DNA of 64,000 bases, from the NCBI GenBank assembly GCA_016169945.1, contig JADLSH010000316.1, forward strand, positions 682,001 to 746,000, written 5' to 3'. Within the stretch, counting starts at the first letter, position 1. Each line of letters begins with the position of its first letter. Both the position numbers and the translations under genes were made by a program. This document shows, one piece after another, positions 28,425 to 40,869 of this stretch. This DNA is from Trachythela sp. YZ-2020 (lineage: Eukaryota > Cnidaria > Anthozoa > Malacalcyonacea > Clavulariidae). The notes under the pieces were generated by a model. It did not search any database, was not told where the DNA came from, and was given only the letters and a program-made list of their open reading frames with translations.

Positions 28425-29640
28425 AACTAACTAGAAATACATGCATGCAACAACCCCTCGCCACAGCTAAACAACGACAGTTTCCAACATTATACTAACC
28501 TTTTTTGTTGCAAAATCTGCGATGCAAAATGCAGGAAAAAGGCCGTTACACCAGCAGTTTTTCTGCTGGAAATGGGATTAGGTAAATCACTGGCCGCGTG
28601 TTTGGTATCTTCGATTCAGGCATAATTTTCGCTAAAAACAGAATTGAATTATCTACCTTCCCCCCCCCCCCCCCTCCATTTATTACGCACTCAAATGACA
28701 GCGTCATATAAGTGAACTTCTTGACATAAGTGTTTTCGTTCATTTCAAATGAGTTTGAAGGAAAACAATACTCTAATAGCTTGAAAGGAAAACTGTAAGG
28801 AAACCGGGAAGTATATATACATGGTTTCTTGAAAGATACGCAACGGAAATATTTCTTAAGTAGTGGAAGCACTGTCGTCATAGCAACACTGACACAAAAT
28901 AATACAATTTTTTAGCGTACAAAACACTCAAAAAACAGGATACTAATCGGCCAAAAATAACTAAAAAATAGTTGTTTTAGCTATAGAATTCCCGAATTTA
29001 TGATGTAGGTATGTTATTATTCGTTATATGAGCTTTAAACTAATGTAAAATTCAACATTCCGTTCAAATATAACGTTTCGAAATGTTCACAAAACTAAAC
29101 TGCATTTTACCGATAAAAATTCCTTTTTGAATTGAAATCAGTTTAAGATATAAGCGTAAAAATGATTTCGTTCTCCTTTTAATTTAGACCTTTTTCATCG
29201 TATAAAATATACGATACTTTAACCGTAAATAAATGAAAAACTATATATATAAAGCAGGAGTTTTAGAACAAAAATACATCAACACTTTTATTGTTTTAAT
29301 AATATAACAAACCTGCCTCTATTTGGACTCTTCTTATCTTTTTTGCTAAAGTTAAAGCGATAAGATCCGTCCCACAGACACAGCTCTTCCAATAAAGTTC
29401 CAAAAGCGACATTTAATTCAGACTTTCTCAAGTTTTTTTATAATCTCACTCACTCCACTCCTGACAATCTGCCATACTTTTGAGATCAGTGAGATGACCA
29501 CCCACCAACCTTGAACCACGCGCCCGCGATTATTGATGAACTTTAGATCTCCCTTGGATTTCCTTTTTCCGGGTGTGATAAATAACCGAGCGGAATTAGT
29601 ACCCTCGCCCGGGCTATCGCCCGGCTCGGGGATAATTATA
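28425..29640. repeat. Dispersed repeat, related to 57540-59330
   Basis: Shares several blocks in the same order with the copy at 57.5-59.3 kb: CTAGAAATACATGCATGCA plus CCCCTCGCC (28431; 57774), GTAGGTATGTTATTA (29005; 58023), GTAAAATTCAAC, and CCGAGCGGAATTAGTACCCTCGC followed by a GC hairpin (29588; 58592). The end blocks AGTGAGATGACCACCCA recur inverted at 57523. No ORF. Probably a diverged non-autonomous element family. Confidence 0.6.
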
Positions 29641-29839
29641 GTAAAATGTACTAAGATGTCTGTTTACTAGGGCATCTGCTTAATAGGACATCAATTAACT
29701 GACTTTTTTTGAGGGTGCTGAAAATGTTGGTATCTTAGCGCATAAGCCATATATAAATACTATGAAACTTAACTATAACTACAAAAAAACCTGGAAGAAC
29801 TAGCAAGTTTGCCAAGGACAATCTAACTAGCAAGTTTGT

Positions 29840-30565
29840 CTATATAATCAGGGGCGTAAATGTGTGGGGTGGGTGTGGGGAGGTGGTACACCCTCCCAGA
29901 GATCATGAGCCAGTCGGTCTCAAAATGTGCAGTCGGCCTCAAGATATTCACTGTTAAATTGGACGCATTATGCCACGTAACGCTATGCGAGACTGGCTAA
30001 ATAGTTTCAGAGACCGACTTCAATCGTTGCATTAATTAAAATATAAAGTTTGCCGAATATCCTGTTTCAATCTTTGTTGTATCAGTCGTCCTATTCTGCT
30101 GGATCTGCCCCTGTGTACATGAATTCAGCAAAAATATGAAACGTAACTTACGCAAGTTGGATGAATTGTGCGGCTACTCATGCGCAAGTTATTGCATGCA
30201 GTAACACGCATCACTGCAGCAGCACATATTTATCGACTTTTCCGATTAAAATTCGGTCAGGTTAAAACTTAAAAGTCGGTCAGGATTCATGGGTCGGTCT
30301 AATTTCGGGGTGATCCCCCGCCAAAATTGATATGTACGCCCCTGCATGGTGGTCATTCTGATACAAGGTGATCATTAGTATGTGTGTACATATTTTGTTT
30401 ATTGAATTGTGTTGCCATTCAACTTATTGGAGCAGCACACGTAATTTTCAATTGACTTTTCGATTTAGAATTGGGGGCGGGGGAGAGGTCGGTCTGAATT
30501 TATGAGTCGGTCTCATTTCGAGACTTCACCCCCCGGCCATAATTGATATGTAGGCTCCTGTATAT
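29840..30565. repeat. Diverged tandem/inverted repeat block
   Basis: The unit containing GTCGGTCT, ATTTCG and AAATTGATATGTACGCCCCTG (30285-30345) is repeated at 30495-30560 (ATAATTGATATGTAGGCTCCTG), and a related inverted GGGGCGTAAATGTGTGGGG block begins at 29851. This looks like a small element whose ends are degraded. Confidence 0.5.
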
Positions 30566-31194
30566 AATCTGGGTTACAAAGCCTATGTATGGCAAGTGTA
30601 AGGTTTTGACAATTGACACCATACATTAACTGTATTTATGAAAGGACCGCACGTATAAAAAACCAACAAGTATAAAATTAATTATACTATAATTTTTTTT
30701 TAACTAATTAAAAACACAAAGGTCCTAGCAACATGGCCAGCTCTGAATCAAAACAACAAGATTTTATGTACATTACAAGTTTTTTATGTCTGTGTTTAAA
30801 ATATTTGTATCCAAGTTGACTGAGTATATAGAAAGCCGAGTGGAAAGCTAGAAAGTAAATGCAAATCTTACTGGTGAGAATCAATATTCTTCCTTTATAG
30901 TGAATTGTTGCATCGACAAGCGGAACAAAAAGGTAATCGTTCCTCGACTTTGTGAAACAAGCAAAAATAGGAGAAAAAATATCAAGATTTTTTAGCTCAA
31001 AAACAAAGGTCGAAAGCATAAAATATTAGTGCAAAAACATTCTGGAGAATGAAGGAGTTCGTCGGAAGCACAGTATCGCGGTCGTCATTGGTAATTACCA
31101 TGTATAATGATTCTACACGATGTATTACTTAATATAAACTCTTTATTATAAATGTATAAAAGATATATTTACTTAATGTCGACTTACACAGGGT
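30566..31194. other. No recognisable gene
   Basis: AT-rich. A minus-strand open frame at 30708-31019 shows no recognisable domain. Confidence 0.4.
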
Positions 31195-31430
31195 GTGGCT
31201 GCCCAATTCACCCGAGCCAGAGGCTCATGATACACGTGCTCGACAGCTAAGGCCTAAGGATTAGTTTTTGGTGAAGGAGGAAGCCAAACTCTACTTACAT
31301 GAATTTATCAAGCACAGGGACGTACGTTACCCAACCAACGTAAACCCCTGCCCTCGATCTGCTGTATAGCCAGCTTAACTCAGAGGTAAGGGGCAGCGCG
31401 CTAACCGCAACGGCCACCTGCCATCTGCCA
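31195..31430 (-). mobile_element. SINE copy
   Basis: Reverse complement of the 46770 copy: GGGCAGCGCGCTAACCGC, TTAACTCAGAGGTAAGG, and the ACGTTACCCAACCAACGTAA block are all present in inverted order. Confidence 0.6.
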
Positions 31431-31965
31431 AAAGGGGAGTGAAGTAGTGGACACCATCAATAGATGTATACCATGTCAAGCCGTAGAAAAACCACCACCT
31501 CCAGAACCACTGTGCATGACCGAGATACCCAAGGGACAATGGGAAACACTACACCACGGGCATTTGTGACCATACATGGCGTCAACAAGCTAAAATCCAC
31601 CATGTTTTTTGCTTCACTTTTCTGCCTGGCATATATTAGCGGCACGTCCTCCAGATGTATTAAGCTCAGTGGTGCCATTCCTCTGTATAGCCACACGTTC
31701 ATCAGTTGCGTGCAAAGGATCAAAGGTAATTTGTTTTCAATTTTCTAAGCCATTACTGTAGAAATATATCGTCATATTCATGTTATATACAATATAGGAT
31801 ACTGTTAGCACAATTTGGCATAAAATATTGCAAGAGAACTAATAATATTTTTGTTATATGCGATAACTAGTGAAATCGTTGTAGCAAATCTGCTACATTG
31901 ATTAACTGCGATGAAATATCTCGTATACGAACAACTTTATTTGCATGGCTAGTTCCACAAGAACA
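31431..31965. other. No recognisable gene
   Basis: Overlapping open frames on both strands at 31457-31748 have no recognisable domain or splice context. Confidence 0.4.
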
Positions 31966-32507
31966 TAGCCTGCGTAGCAGACGGTCAGCCCGCGGAACTC
32001 CTAAAAGACGGGCAAGGCAGAAGCTGGAAAGACCGTCTGCAAGGTTTGGCAGTGTATTTGATATGTCCGTCCACCAGTGGACGGGAATTGATGATTGGCT
32101 GTACTATTTTTACCGCTGTCAATCAATAGGAAATGTGTGTTAATTAATGTAATATATCTAACACGCAATAACAATGAATAGCACAGAGACAGAAGTTTGT
32201 AAATTAAAATATTTTAAGGAACGAGACGCCAACTGTTAATTCTGAAACGTTAATGAGAGGTCCAACGGCACTTGTTTCTACAGTATAGGTTTAGGTTTTA
32301 TCTTGAAAAGAATCCACAGCGTTGTATCGCTATACCGTTCAGCAGGAACGTTAAGTTTTTTATTTAAAATTGCGCTGTTTGTTTACATAAGTAATGACAT
32401 CTATTTTTAGCTGTGATTTTAGTCTATTGTTAGTTACTTCTTGAAAGGGGGCGGAAATCTTGTCCGTTTTTGGGTGTTTCGCCGCAGGACCGTCTGCCTC
32501 GCAGGCA
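31966..32507. mobile_element. Small palindromic-end element (TAGCCTGCG family)
   Basis: Left end TAGCCTGCGTAGCAGACGGTC, right end GACCGTCTGCCTCGCAGGCA in inverted orientation. The flanks carry ACAAGAACA on both sides (ending 31965 and starting 32508), consistent with an 8-9 bp target duplication. It belongs to the same family as 39990-40306. Confidence 0.65.
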
Positions 32508-32968
32508 ACAAGAACAAGACTGGTTTTGCTGTATATCAAAAATACAAAGACAATGACATGTCGTTACTTTCGTACAGAAAGTAACATATTACCGAAAAAT
32601 TACTCAAAAAGTAATTAGTAACGCGTTACTTTAGTACCGAGTATTTACAACACTGCTTGTATATTATATATAAAGTGGACAGCAGTATATGGAAGGAAAA
32701 GGCTCTGCGCCAGGCGCACAATTTGTAAGCAATCAGAAGATACGTAGTGACTTAATAAATGTAATTATTTTATACAAAGTTCATTTTTGTAAGGAAAGAA
32801 ATCTTCTATATTATGAATAATTGTATAATTTCCCGCAAAATTTGTAAAAGGAGCTGTCCATTTGACATTTTCTTATCGCTTTCATCAGATAATGAGTCTT
32901 CGGGAAAACTCACTCTCATGTATGTTGTGTTTTATTACTTTATTACTTTTGTGATGTTTTGCGGCAGG
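32508..32968. other. Gap before the MULE element; no gene seen
   Basis: AT-rich, with no conserved ORF or repeat recognised. Confidence 0.4.
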
Positions 32969-32977
32969 GTAGCATTC

Positions 32978-33600
32978 AAGTTTGGGTTTTGGTCGTGGGT
33001 CAGAGGTCGAGGGTGGAAGGTCGAGGTCGAGGGTGGAAGGTCGAGGGTCGAAAGTCGAGGGTCGAAAGTCGAGGTCGAAAGTCGAGGTCGAAAAATTGAT
33101 TTCATTGGTACTGTTGAATTTGAGTAGAATGCTGAATGGTGTAAAAACTTTTAAAAACTTTACTTTTGTCAATTTACACAACTTCTTTTCGTAAATATTA
33201 ACACGAAATATTGATTAGTAAGTTAAATCAATTATAGTAAATTTAGATTTTATAATTGTTGTTAAATTGGCAAGGCGTGGTCATAACTATTTTTGAACTC
33301 TATATTATGCTTAATACTCAAAGCGTCAACATGGAGTCGTCGGCGTCAGAATGTAGCTCGGGGTTTTCGGTTGATTTCAACGTAGACTGTGACTCGGATG
33401 TCAACACATATGCAGATGCTCTCAAAAGGAAGGACGTATCACAATATCAAACACAAGGCGAGACAAGCGCCCTTAAAATCGCAATCGAACGGTCAATGGC
33501 AAAGGTTCGTTGTTGTTTGTTAATTTTAAAATATCAAATTTGTCGGTTCTACAAGTTAAATTAAACTAACAAAAACATTCTGGCCATTTTAGGAAGTAAC
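32978..33600 (+). repeat. MULE left terminal inverted repeat
   Basis: Matches the reverse complement of 40870-41188 in two blocks, 32978-33147 and 33430-33600, separated by about 280 bp absent at the right end. The first block is a GGTCGA-rich simple repeat. The extra segment contains an open frame from 33331 (MESSASECSSGFSVDFN) ending at a possible GTTCGT donor near 33505. Confidence 0.75.
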
Positions 33601-34085
33601 CAACTAAGAACTGTCTGTATAAAACCCTTCATGTAATCAGTCTCAAAAATGATAATTTTATTTAGGAATTTCTTGGTGTTCATCTACGCTTTTCAGGAAA
33701 AATATTAGATACAAGCCTATATCTCAACGTACATAGCTATTAGCACAACATAACTCAACAATGTTCATAGCAGCATATATCTTAAGTACTATAAAAATAT
33801 CTCGTTAGAGAAATAGTTCATTGGCAAGGCGTAATTGCTACTTTCAACCCATAGGAATTGAGTATTTGTTTCGTCATATGGTCCAAAGACTGAAAGAGGT
33901 CCGACGAAATATGTACCAGGCCGGAATAAAGCGGGTTCTTTCGTTTTATGTGGTTGACCTCCGGATGATAATAAGTATTGCAAAAGTCTAACCCATAAAC
34001 AAGTTGTTGAGTTCTATCATCTCTTCGTATCACCCGTCGATCAACATGTTTAACCACGATGTTGTGGGGTGGCGAACGATACATA

Positions 34086-36438
34086 TCAGTAAATATGTTC
34101 CCACCCATCCATAACACTTTTGTGCTCTGGACGGTAAAGGCACCAGTTCATACGGATGCGGAGACATTCCAGTATTTGTATATTGCCGGAAGAGACTGCA
34201 CCCCAGTATTTGTATTTGCCATTAGGGTATGATTTGTAGTGTATGATGACGACGATCCAGCTACGTTCGCTCGAAACCGTTGTGGAAAATGCATAGGTAC
34301 CACAGACGACAATGAACAAGGATTAGTAAGAGACTGGACCCCTGTATTGGTATTTTGCATTACAACTTGAGTTCTAACAGAAGATAACGACGTGCCAGGT
34401 ACGTTCGCTGGAAACAGTTGTGATAAATTCATAGGTATACCATAGATGACACTGAACAACGATCAGTTCCAACGATGGGTGCAGTTGACACTCTAGAAGT
34501 TGTATTCTGAAAGGGTGTTGGGATGTTTATTGGGTTCGAGTATGACGGACAAAACGTACTCGAGGGAGGTACATTATACTGATTTTGGGCTAGGGCAGGG
34601 TGAGAAGACACGCTCGATGGATAGGTTAATGCGCTGGCTGGAGCTGTTGGTTTTTCTACTCTTAAATTTGTCCGGTTTTTTCTATTTTGTTTTTTTTTGT
34701 TGTCGATGTTTCGATTTTGGATCGATTTTAAGTCCATCCCCAACTTTACTTTTTGGGAACATATCTTTACCTAATTTTTTCGCTCTTTTTAGTTTCTCAG
34801 TAGGTTTTTTTCGCTGGCGTTCAGAGTGAGATGGACCTGTACCACCCGATGCAGCACCACGCTCGTACGCTGCATTTTCTACGTCTAATGTGACCGCATG
34901 CCTGACGTCTGCGTGGCATGCATCCAGCAAGGAAAGATTTGGCAAGTCTCTGTGAGCCCATCCAGCATGTATTACTTGTTGGTTCATTTGAGGAGCTGCT
35001 TTAGGCGCAAAAGCGCGGAAAATATACCCACGCCTGTCATTCCACCAAGAAATCCATGAAGCCAAGAACTCTCTTTCCACTCTATCATTTATAAAATCAT
35101 CCATTTTACGTTTGGGATCATCGTAAGCAGACATAGTTGTACTTTCTAGAAGCGAGTTACAAATAGATTTAAATATCTCAGAGCTTTCGGAATCCAACTT
35201 TTTTGACATTTTGTTTCGATGGTCTTTGAAGTTAACTCGCACGATTTTATGCGTTGTTTGCTATCCTCACCAAATGCATTTCTTATACCTGCCATGTTCG
35301 CGCCCGTCATGTCCGTGCACCATCCGAGAGGATTGAATTTTTCAAACCATTTCCGGACACTTTTTGAAGTATTTCGTTGAAAAGAGTCCAAAACAGAGTG
35401 ACGGTTTCTGTACTTTCAGACTCTGTTTCCATTGTGGCAAGTGCCACTTGCTTACGTAAGAGCGGATGATACACACTTGCTGTAAGAGTTATGAAACCCT
35501 TGCACCTTTTATATTTTCCGTAAAAAAGAAGTATTAGAAAGTGATTATCATCCTTGTCCATGTTCATAGCCATTTCAGCCTTAGTCTTACTTGACTTAAA
35601 CACAAATGATGGTTTATCGGGATTACCTCTTCGGTCGTTCATCTTATAAATATAATATATGTCCTTTTTATCATAGTATTCCTTGAATACTGCTACTGCT
35701 TCAAAATCATGTCCAACTGGTTGCGTCTCTCTTTTCACTTTTTTCTTTATATTAGAAATCCAGTTACGATCTAAGGTTGATTCTACTTCTTTTTCTACCT
35801 CACTCCAACCAAGTTGTTTCCTAAAAGCCGAAAGTACGCAAGATGATTGGATTTCTGACGGTTTCATGTTTGGATTATTTTCCACCAATTGTTCAATCCG
35901 TTCAACATTTTTTTCAACGTTCTTCACGACAGGACATGAATGCTCACCATAATGGTATACAGTTACAGACTTTCTTCCGTAGCTGATATATCGACGAGCT
36001 GGGCAGCTGACAAATTTTGGAACGTTCCCGCATCCTTTACAGACAGTCGTGGTATCTTTTCGGCTCCTTTTTTCAAACTGGGTCCTATTAATGATACCAT
36101 ACTGCATCTTATAGGGACAGTTTTCATTTTCACATATGCTCGAGCCTTTACAGTCAGCGTATCTAACTCGTTTTTGTCCTTGCCAATTTGTGGGACAGTT
36201 TTTCTTCCAACGTCGGCCGTCTTTCAACAATTGGAAGGCATTTTTACTCTTCGTGAAACCATTAATTACATAAACTTTCGTCCCGTCGATGGCTTCAGGG
36301 AGTCGGTCAACAGTTTCATCCTCCACGTCATCCCACTGATGTAAAGGTACTTTTCTCACACGTTTTTTATTGTAGCCCGTATCGGGAGAATGGCTTTCAC
36401 TTGAGGTTGATGAGCTCTCACATCCAGAATCATCCTTA
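34086..36438 (-). pseudogene. MULE-like transposase, frameshifted main exon
   Basis: The exon opens after a TTTTTTGCAG acceptor at 36439 and is open to about 35310, with a Cys/His cluster typical of a FLYWCH/WRKY-like binding region (CKGSSICENENCPYKMQYG; CKGCGNVPKFVSCPARRY; YHYGEHSC). The catalytic half follows in shifted frames: GWCTDMTGANMAGIRNAFGED near 35310-35250, and FKDHRNKMSKKL from about 35230 to 34690. Frame changes fall near 35360, 35225 and in an A-rich tract near 34690. The C-terminal low-complexity part contains a duplicated NTNTGVQSL unit (34160-34380). Three breaks make this copy inactive. Confidence 0.72.
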
Positions 36439-36439
36439 C

Positions 36440-37379
36440 TGCAAAAAAAAACCTTTTATGAATTATTTTTATGTACGTATATTATTCCTATACAGGTGCT
36501 TCTAAGAAAACTAGAATAGAATATTTCAACTTTAATTAAAGCTAGTCCCTAAAAAGGTTCTATTGTTGTATAATGTGTTCGCACCAAAAAGGCTCCAAAC
36601 GTTTTATTTTACGTACATACGCATGCTCAAAATGGCACGAAAATTAGGTCATTCAACAGTCAAGGCCTTGGTCTTTATGACCACGAAAAAATTACGTTCA
36701 TACACCCAGTAATTAACGCACAATGGCATGCTAAAGTTCGATTACCTTTTCATTGAGACACCCTGTATTGCTTAAAATGTTGCCAAAAATGTCCATTAAA
36801 TATATAATTGCTTAGTTGTTATCCTGCCTGTTAGGAGACTGGCAGTGTAATAATAGTGATCGCACCAGACTATCAGTCACTATCAACTATACTCTATAGC
36901 ATTGTGGCAACGACTGGGGTGGATAAGTGAAATCCTTTGGTAAATATAACCTCTCAGACTTCCCCCCACGAGTTTCTCACGTCTTTCTACTTTTAAAAGT
37001 TCAATCAAACTTGTGTATCATAATGTAAATACTCAAATTTTTGATGTAGATCAGCCGTGTACGTGGTCTCTCGTGCGTGACTGTCCCTGTCATAGGAACT
37101 GTACTAGCCTCCTCCGCAGGCATCTCTCGAATCCCCGGGGTATAGAACTGTACATAAACTTTGTTATTATTTATTCCCTGCATGGGACTTCGTGTCCCGT
37201 TCGCACTTATCCCGTTTGAGCTATCTTGTTTTATGCTTGTATATGTTCGTCTTATTATTTGTTGTCATATAAATATTGTAAATATACTAGTTAACCCAAT
37301 AAAGATATTTAAAAAAAAAAAGTGTCTAATGAATATTTATTATATAAAGTATAGTGCTTTATAGGGATTTCGAGCACTG
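36440..37379. other. MULE intron with a possible retroelement 3' tail
   Basis: The stretch 36960-37317 ends in CCCAATAAAGATATTT followed by a run of A, like the polyadenylated end of a retrotransposed RNA. No coding domain was recognised in it. Confidence 0.35.
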
Positions 37380-38590
37380 ATAAAACTGATAATCTTACAT
37401 GTGAGATTATTATCAGTTATAGACCTGGAGCGAGGGGTATTCCACAAAAAATTACCCTGAGGGATGAAATATTCCAAGGGCGAAGGCCGAGGGATATTTC
37501 ATCCCGAAGGGTAATTTTTTGGGAATACCCCGAGTGAAAGGTCTATAAATGATATATTATACCGAACCTTGTATGGCTTTTACTTGTACTAGATACTAGA
37601 AAACAAATAGCATTGACTTAATAAATATTTAATAACTTTTAATTTTAAAATACAACTTTTGATAACTTAGACTTTAATTCAGCGTCGGCCACGGACATAT
37701 AGAACAAATTGAGGGTTGCTTCGCGTGTGCCTAAAAGATATTAACAAAATCTCGATAACTTAGATAAATTTTGATAATTTAGTTATTTTTTCGTATTTAC
37801 CGCGTCCTTGCTATCCAATAACCGCCTTATTTCATCATTTACTTCCGTGTTTACGTCCAGTTCGTCTTCTGTTGATGCCGCGCATGTTTGCCGGCGATGA
37901 AATTACACGACGGCCTGGGTACGAGCGGGCTATTCAAAAGTCGAATTCCCCGCTCAAGCGTGGTATTCGACTCGAATACCATGCCCCGGGGAAACGACTC
38001 AGGGTACAAGTTGCCCGGGGCATGGTATTCGCTGAACTACCCCGGTCATGTGGTACAAGCCTAGTTCTCTGATTGGACAAACTTATTGTGAGGTATAATA
38101 TTTTATGATAATCTCACATGTGAAAATTATCGCTTTTGAAGTTTATGAAAATGGATATTTTATTTTATTTTGTTTGAAAAGACTGTCCTTTATATAATAA
38201 ACTGACAAAAAAATACATGGATGCTTGGAAATACCATTTATATCTCGTGTTGAACATGATATCTCACTCGTTCGCTGCGCTCACTCGTGAGAAGTAATAT
38301 ATCATACACGAGAAGGAGTTTATTATAGTGATTTGAAACGCCGAAAAGTGTGTTGAAAAACAAGGCGCTAGCCGAGTTTTTTAACATACTTTGAGGCGTT
38401 TTTAAATCACAATAATAAACGACTTCGAGTGTATGATATAGCTTCTCAAACAAACCAGTATTTAAAGACTGAAATTCAACGCGAAAGTTGAGTTAATTTA
38501 TGGGTGTTTATTACCGTGGTATCAAATATTTGCTCATGAATTATTAATGAGTTTGAGAAATCATGTTCAACACTCGAAATAAATCTGGTA
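37380..38590. repeat. Cluster of inverted repeats inside the MULE
   Basis: Three hairpins are seen: 37425-37547 (GAGCGAGGGGTATTCC with its partner GGAATACCCCGAGTGAAAGG), 37960-38035 (GAATACCATGCCCCGGG with CCCGGGGCATGGTATTC) and 38255-38460 (AGAAGTAATATATCATACACG with CGAGTGTATGATATAGCTTCT). TAATCTCACATGTGA occurs near both outer ends (37392; 38108). The whole may be one composite non-autonomous element. Confidence 0.55.
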
Positions 38591-38772
38591 TTTTCGCACA
38601 CCCATGTATTATTCTCTATATAATTTACGCGCGGTCGTGGTAAGTGATATAATGCTTCGTCCTCAGCTTAACCACGCGATGATGCTTTTAAATTTCTAGA
38701 ATTAAGACAGTGAACAGTCCAGTTGTAACGCAATAATGACAGCGCGCAACTAATTAATATGTAATAAATTAC

Positions 38773-38950
38773 CTTCTTGATTGCTTAGTTTTTTTCTTAG
38801 GCTTGGCCTTTGTCTTTTCTGGTGAGATTGTAAGATCAATCACTTCTTTGCAAAGATTTGTTGGATTTGACTGTACAAAATTACAAATCCAGATGTATAA
38901 ATCACTGACAGGCCTACCACGAATTGTTGCATGGCAGTTATAATGGGCTT
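38773..38950 (-). CDS. Candidate upstream exon of the MULE transposase
   Basis: Open frame ending at a GTAATT donor at 38772, with YNCHATIRGRPVSDLYIWIC and a basic tail KAKPKKKTKQSR. The phase joins cleanly to the main exon acceptor at 36438. Similarity to a known domain was not recognised. Confidence 0.5.
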
Positions 38951-39428
38951 ATAATGAACAGTTTCACATGCGGGGGATTTTTAGGGCTAAAGTCGAAGCA
39001 ATGCTGTTTTCATTTGTAACTACTGTACTATGGCATTGCATTGTCATTAAAGGCAATAATATGGATGGTTTCGAACGCACTTTGAATTGACTGGATGCAA
39101 TTTTAAAAAATAGACGCTCAAGTAGCGCATGTGGCTACTACTACTTGAACAGAAGATTCATATATATTTCAGCAAAGAACAAAATGTCTGGACAGATTTT
39201 AAGTGGCTCCTTACTGGGTTTTTTTAGCAAAAGGCAAATTTATGATTAGGAGAAATTTATGAACAATATATTGTTATGAACAAATAAATTGTAAAATTTC
39301 CCCTTCATAAATCATAAATCTTCCCAGACATTCCTAGACTGAGCCAACTCCCAACCACAATTTGTTAATGTATGGCGACGTTACCGACAAGTTAATTGTA
39401 TCTCCAAGCCAAAAGTTTCCATTATGTA

Positions 39429-39792
39429 CAGGGTGTCCAAAAAAAAAGTAAACCTTTGAAATTGAAATTAGCATTACATGGGTATAATTAAGAAAAAGTT
39501 GAACTGTGTGTTAGGAAAGGATTCAGAAGCTTTTTGTCTTCGTTTGAGGCCTGTTTTAGATGACGAATTGCCGTCCACAAAGATATTTCATATTAAACTT
39601 GACGAGTTAAATTCAACCGAAATTCGACATGTAAAACAGACCTCAAACGAAGACAAAAAGCTTCTGAACCTTTCTTAACACACAGTTCAAGTTTTTCTTA
39701 ATTATACCCATGTGTAAATTTAATACAATAGGTCATTTGACAGCAATGCTAATTTCAATTTCAAAGGGTTTACTTTTTTTTGGGACACCCTG
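39429..39792. mobile_element. Mariner-like MITE, 364 bp hairpin
   Basis: Ends CAGGGTGTCC and GGACACCCTG, flanked by TA on both sides. The arms are complementary over most of their length, including AGAAAAAGTTGAACTGTGTG and the GAAGCTTTTTGTCTTCGTTTG block. Non-coding. Confidence 0.8.
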
Positions 39793-39812
39793 TATAGAAA
39801 CAAATTAATGTC

Positions 39813-40384
39813 TTAAGGTGGATTTCCATTGTCTCGTTTTTCATACGTGCGTGCACTCACGGAAAAGTTTAAATCTTTCTAAATATTATATTAGTTTTAA
39901 CAACGTCAACAAACACATTTTAAATCATACACAAAACTAAATGCTGCGGTAATTTTATTCGCTGAATTACTTCATAAGCAAGTTTTAAATAGCCTGCGCC
40001 GCAGACGTATATTATATCCGTCTGCGAATTAGTGATAACATTCTTGTCCTGACTCCCGTCGCGTTACTGAATTTGATACTAGATTCTGATTGGCTCGCTG
40101 CTAAGTCCAAACTTAGATAAAATCTGATTGGATATCGCGTGAACGTTTGAATATGGATAATATCCAATCAGAGTTGATCTAAGTTTGGACTTAACAGCGA
40201 GCCAATCAGGATCTAGTACTCAAATTCAGGTACGCGACGGGAGTCAGGACAAGAATGTTATCACTAATTCGCAGACGGATATAATATACGTCTGCGACGC
40301 AGGCTAGTTTTAAATGGATTTAAACTTTTCCGTGCGTCTACGCACGTATGAAAAACGCGACAGTGGAAATCCAGTCTGGCTTAA
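39813..40384. mobile_element. Palindromic MITE flanked by TTAA
   Basis: Arms of GGATTTCCATTGTCTCG and TTTTTCATACGTGCG type are mirrored at 40322-40375. TTAA is present at 39813-39816 and 40381-40384, the target preference of piggyBac-like elements. It is split by the insertion at 39990-40306. Confidence 0.65.
39990..40306. mobile_element. Nested palindromic element (TAGCCTGCG family), 317 bp
   Basis: Ends TAGCCTGCGCCGCAGACG and CGTCTGCGACGCAGGCTA. Nearly the whole element is one palindrome. GTTTTAAA is duplicated exactly at 39982-39989 and 40307-40314, an 8-bp duplication suggesting a hAT-type mobiliser. It is related to 31966-32507. Confidence 0.85.
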
Positions 40385-40422
40385 GAGTTATTGAGTTAAA
40401 GTTACGAACGATGAATCATATA

Positions 40423-40574
40423 CAGGGTGAGTCAGAAAAAAGTGATGCCTTTGAAATTTAATACAATAGTGAACCTTTTGAAATTGAACTTCATATTTGC
40501 ATTTTCTTTCAAAGAATCTATTGTACCCTATTGTATTTAATTTCAAAGGCATCACTTTTTTCTGACTCACCCTG
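40423..40574. mobile_element. Mariner-like MITE, 152 bp
   Basis: Ends CAGGGTGAGTCAGAAAAAAG and its exact inverse, flanked by TA dinucleotides. Almost perfectly self-complementary. Confidence 0.8.
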
Positions 40575-40617
40575 TATATCTCAAATATTTACAAATAACT
40601 GAATAATGATACCTACC

Positions 40618-40860
40618 ATTTTATAAGGAAAAGAACCTAGCGGAATTTGAGGTTTTCCTGGGTGAAACTCTTCCTTTTCCCACCATTCAAAAACCTTTTG
40701 TTTTTTCTAAGTAGACAAGTAAATCAAGAATAACTTTTAACGGCCGGGCACTTATAAGCTCGCGTACCTTTGCAGGTGATTTAGCGTTCGGCGACATATT
40801 CTGCTTCTGTTTTCTTGCTTGTCGATCCGATAATTCCAATTCAAGACTTTTATCACTCCT
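40618..40860 (-). CDS. Candidate first exons of the MULE gene
   Basis: Two overlapping frames look coding: SPAKVRELISARPLKVILDL near 40800-40730, and FEWWEKEEFHPGKPQIPLGS near 40690-40630 ending at a GTAGGT donor. They are in different frames, so a frame break or a short intron separates them. It lies just inside the right terminal repeat. Confidence 0.4.
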
Positions 40861-40869
40861 AGCTGTTGG

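Noticed and set aside
32813..33181. ORFs on both strands over the GGTCGA repeats
   Set aside because: They arise from simple repeats in the MULE terminal repeat.
39478..39678. Plus-strand ORF at the centre of a MITE
   Set aside because: It lies in the palindromic arms of a mariner-like MITE with a mirrored counterpart, so it is not coding.
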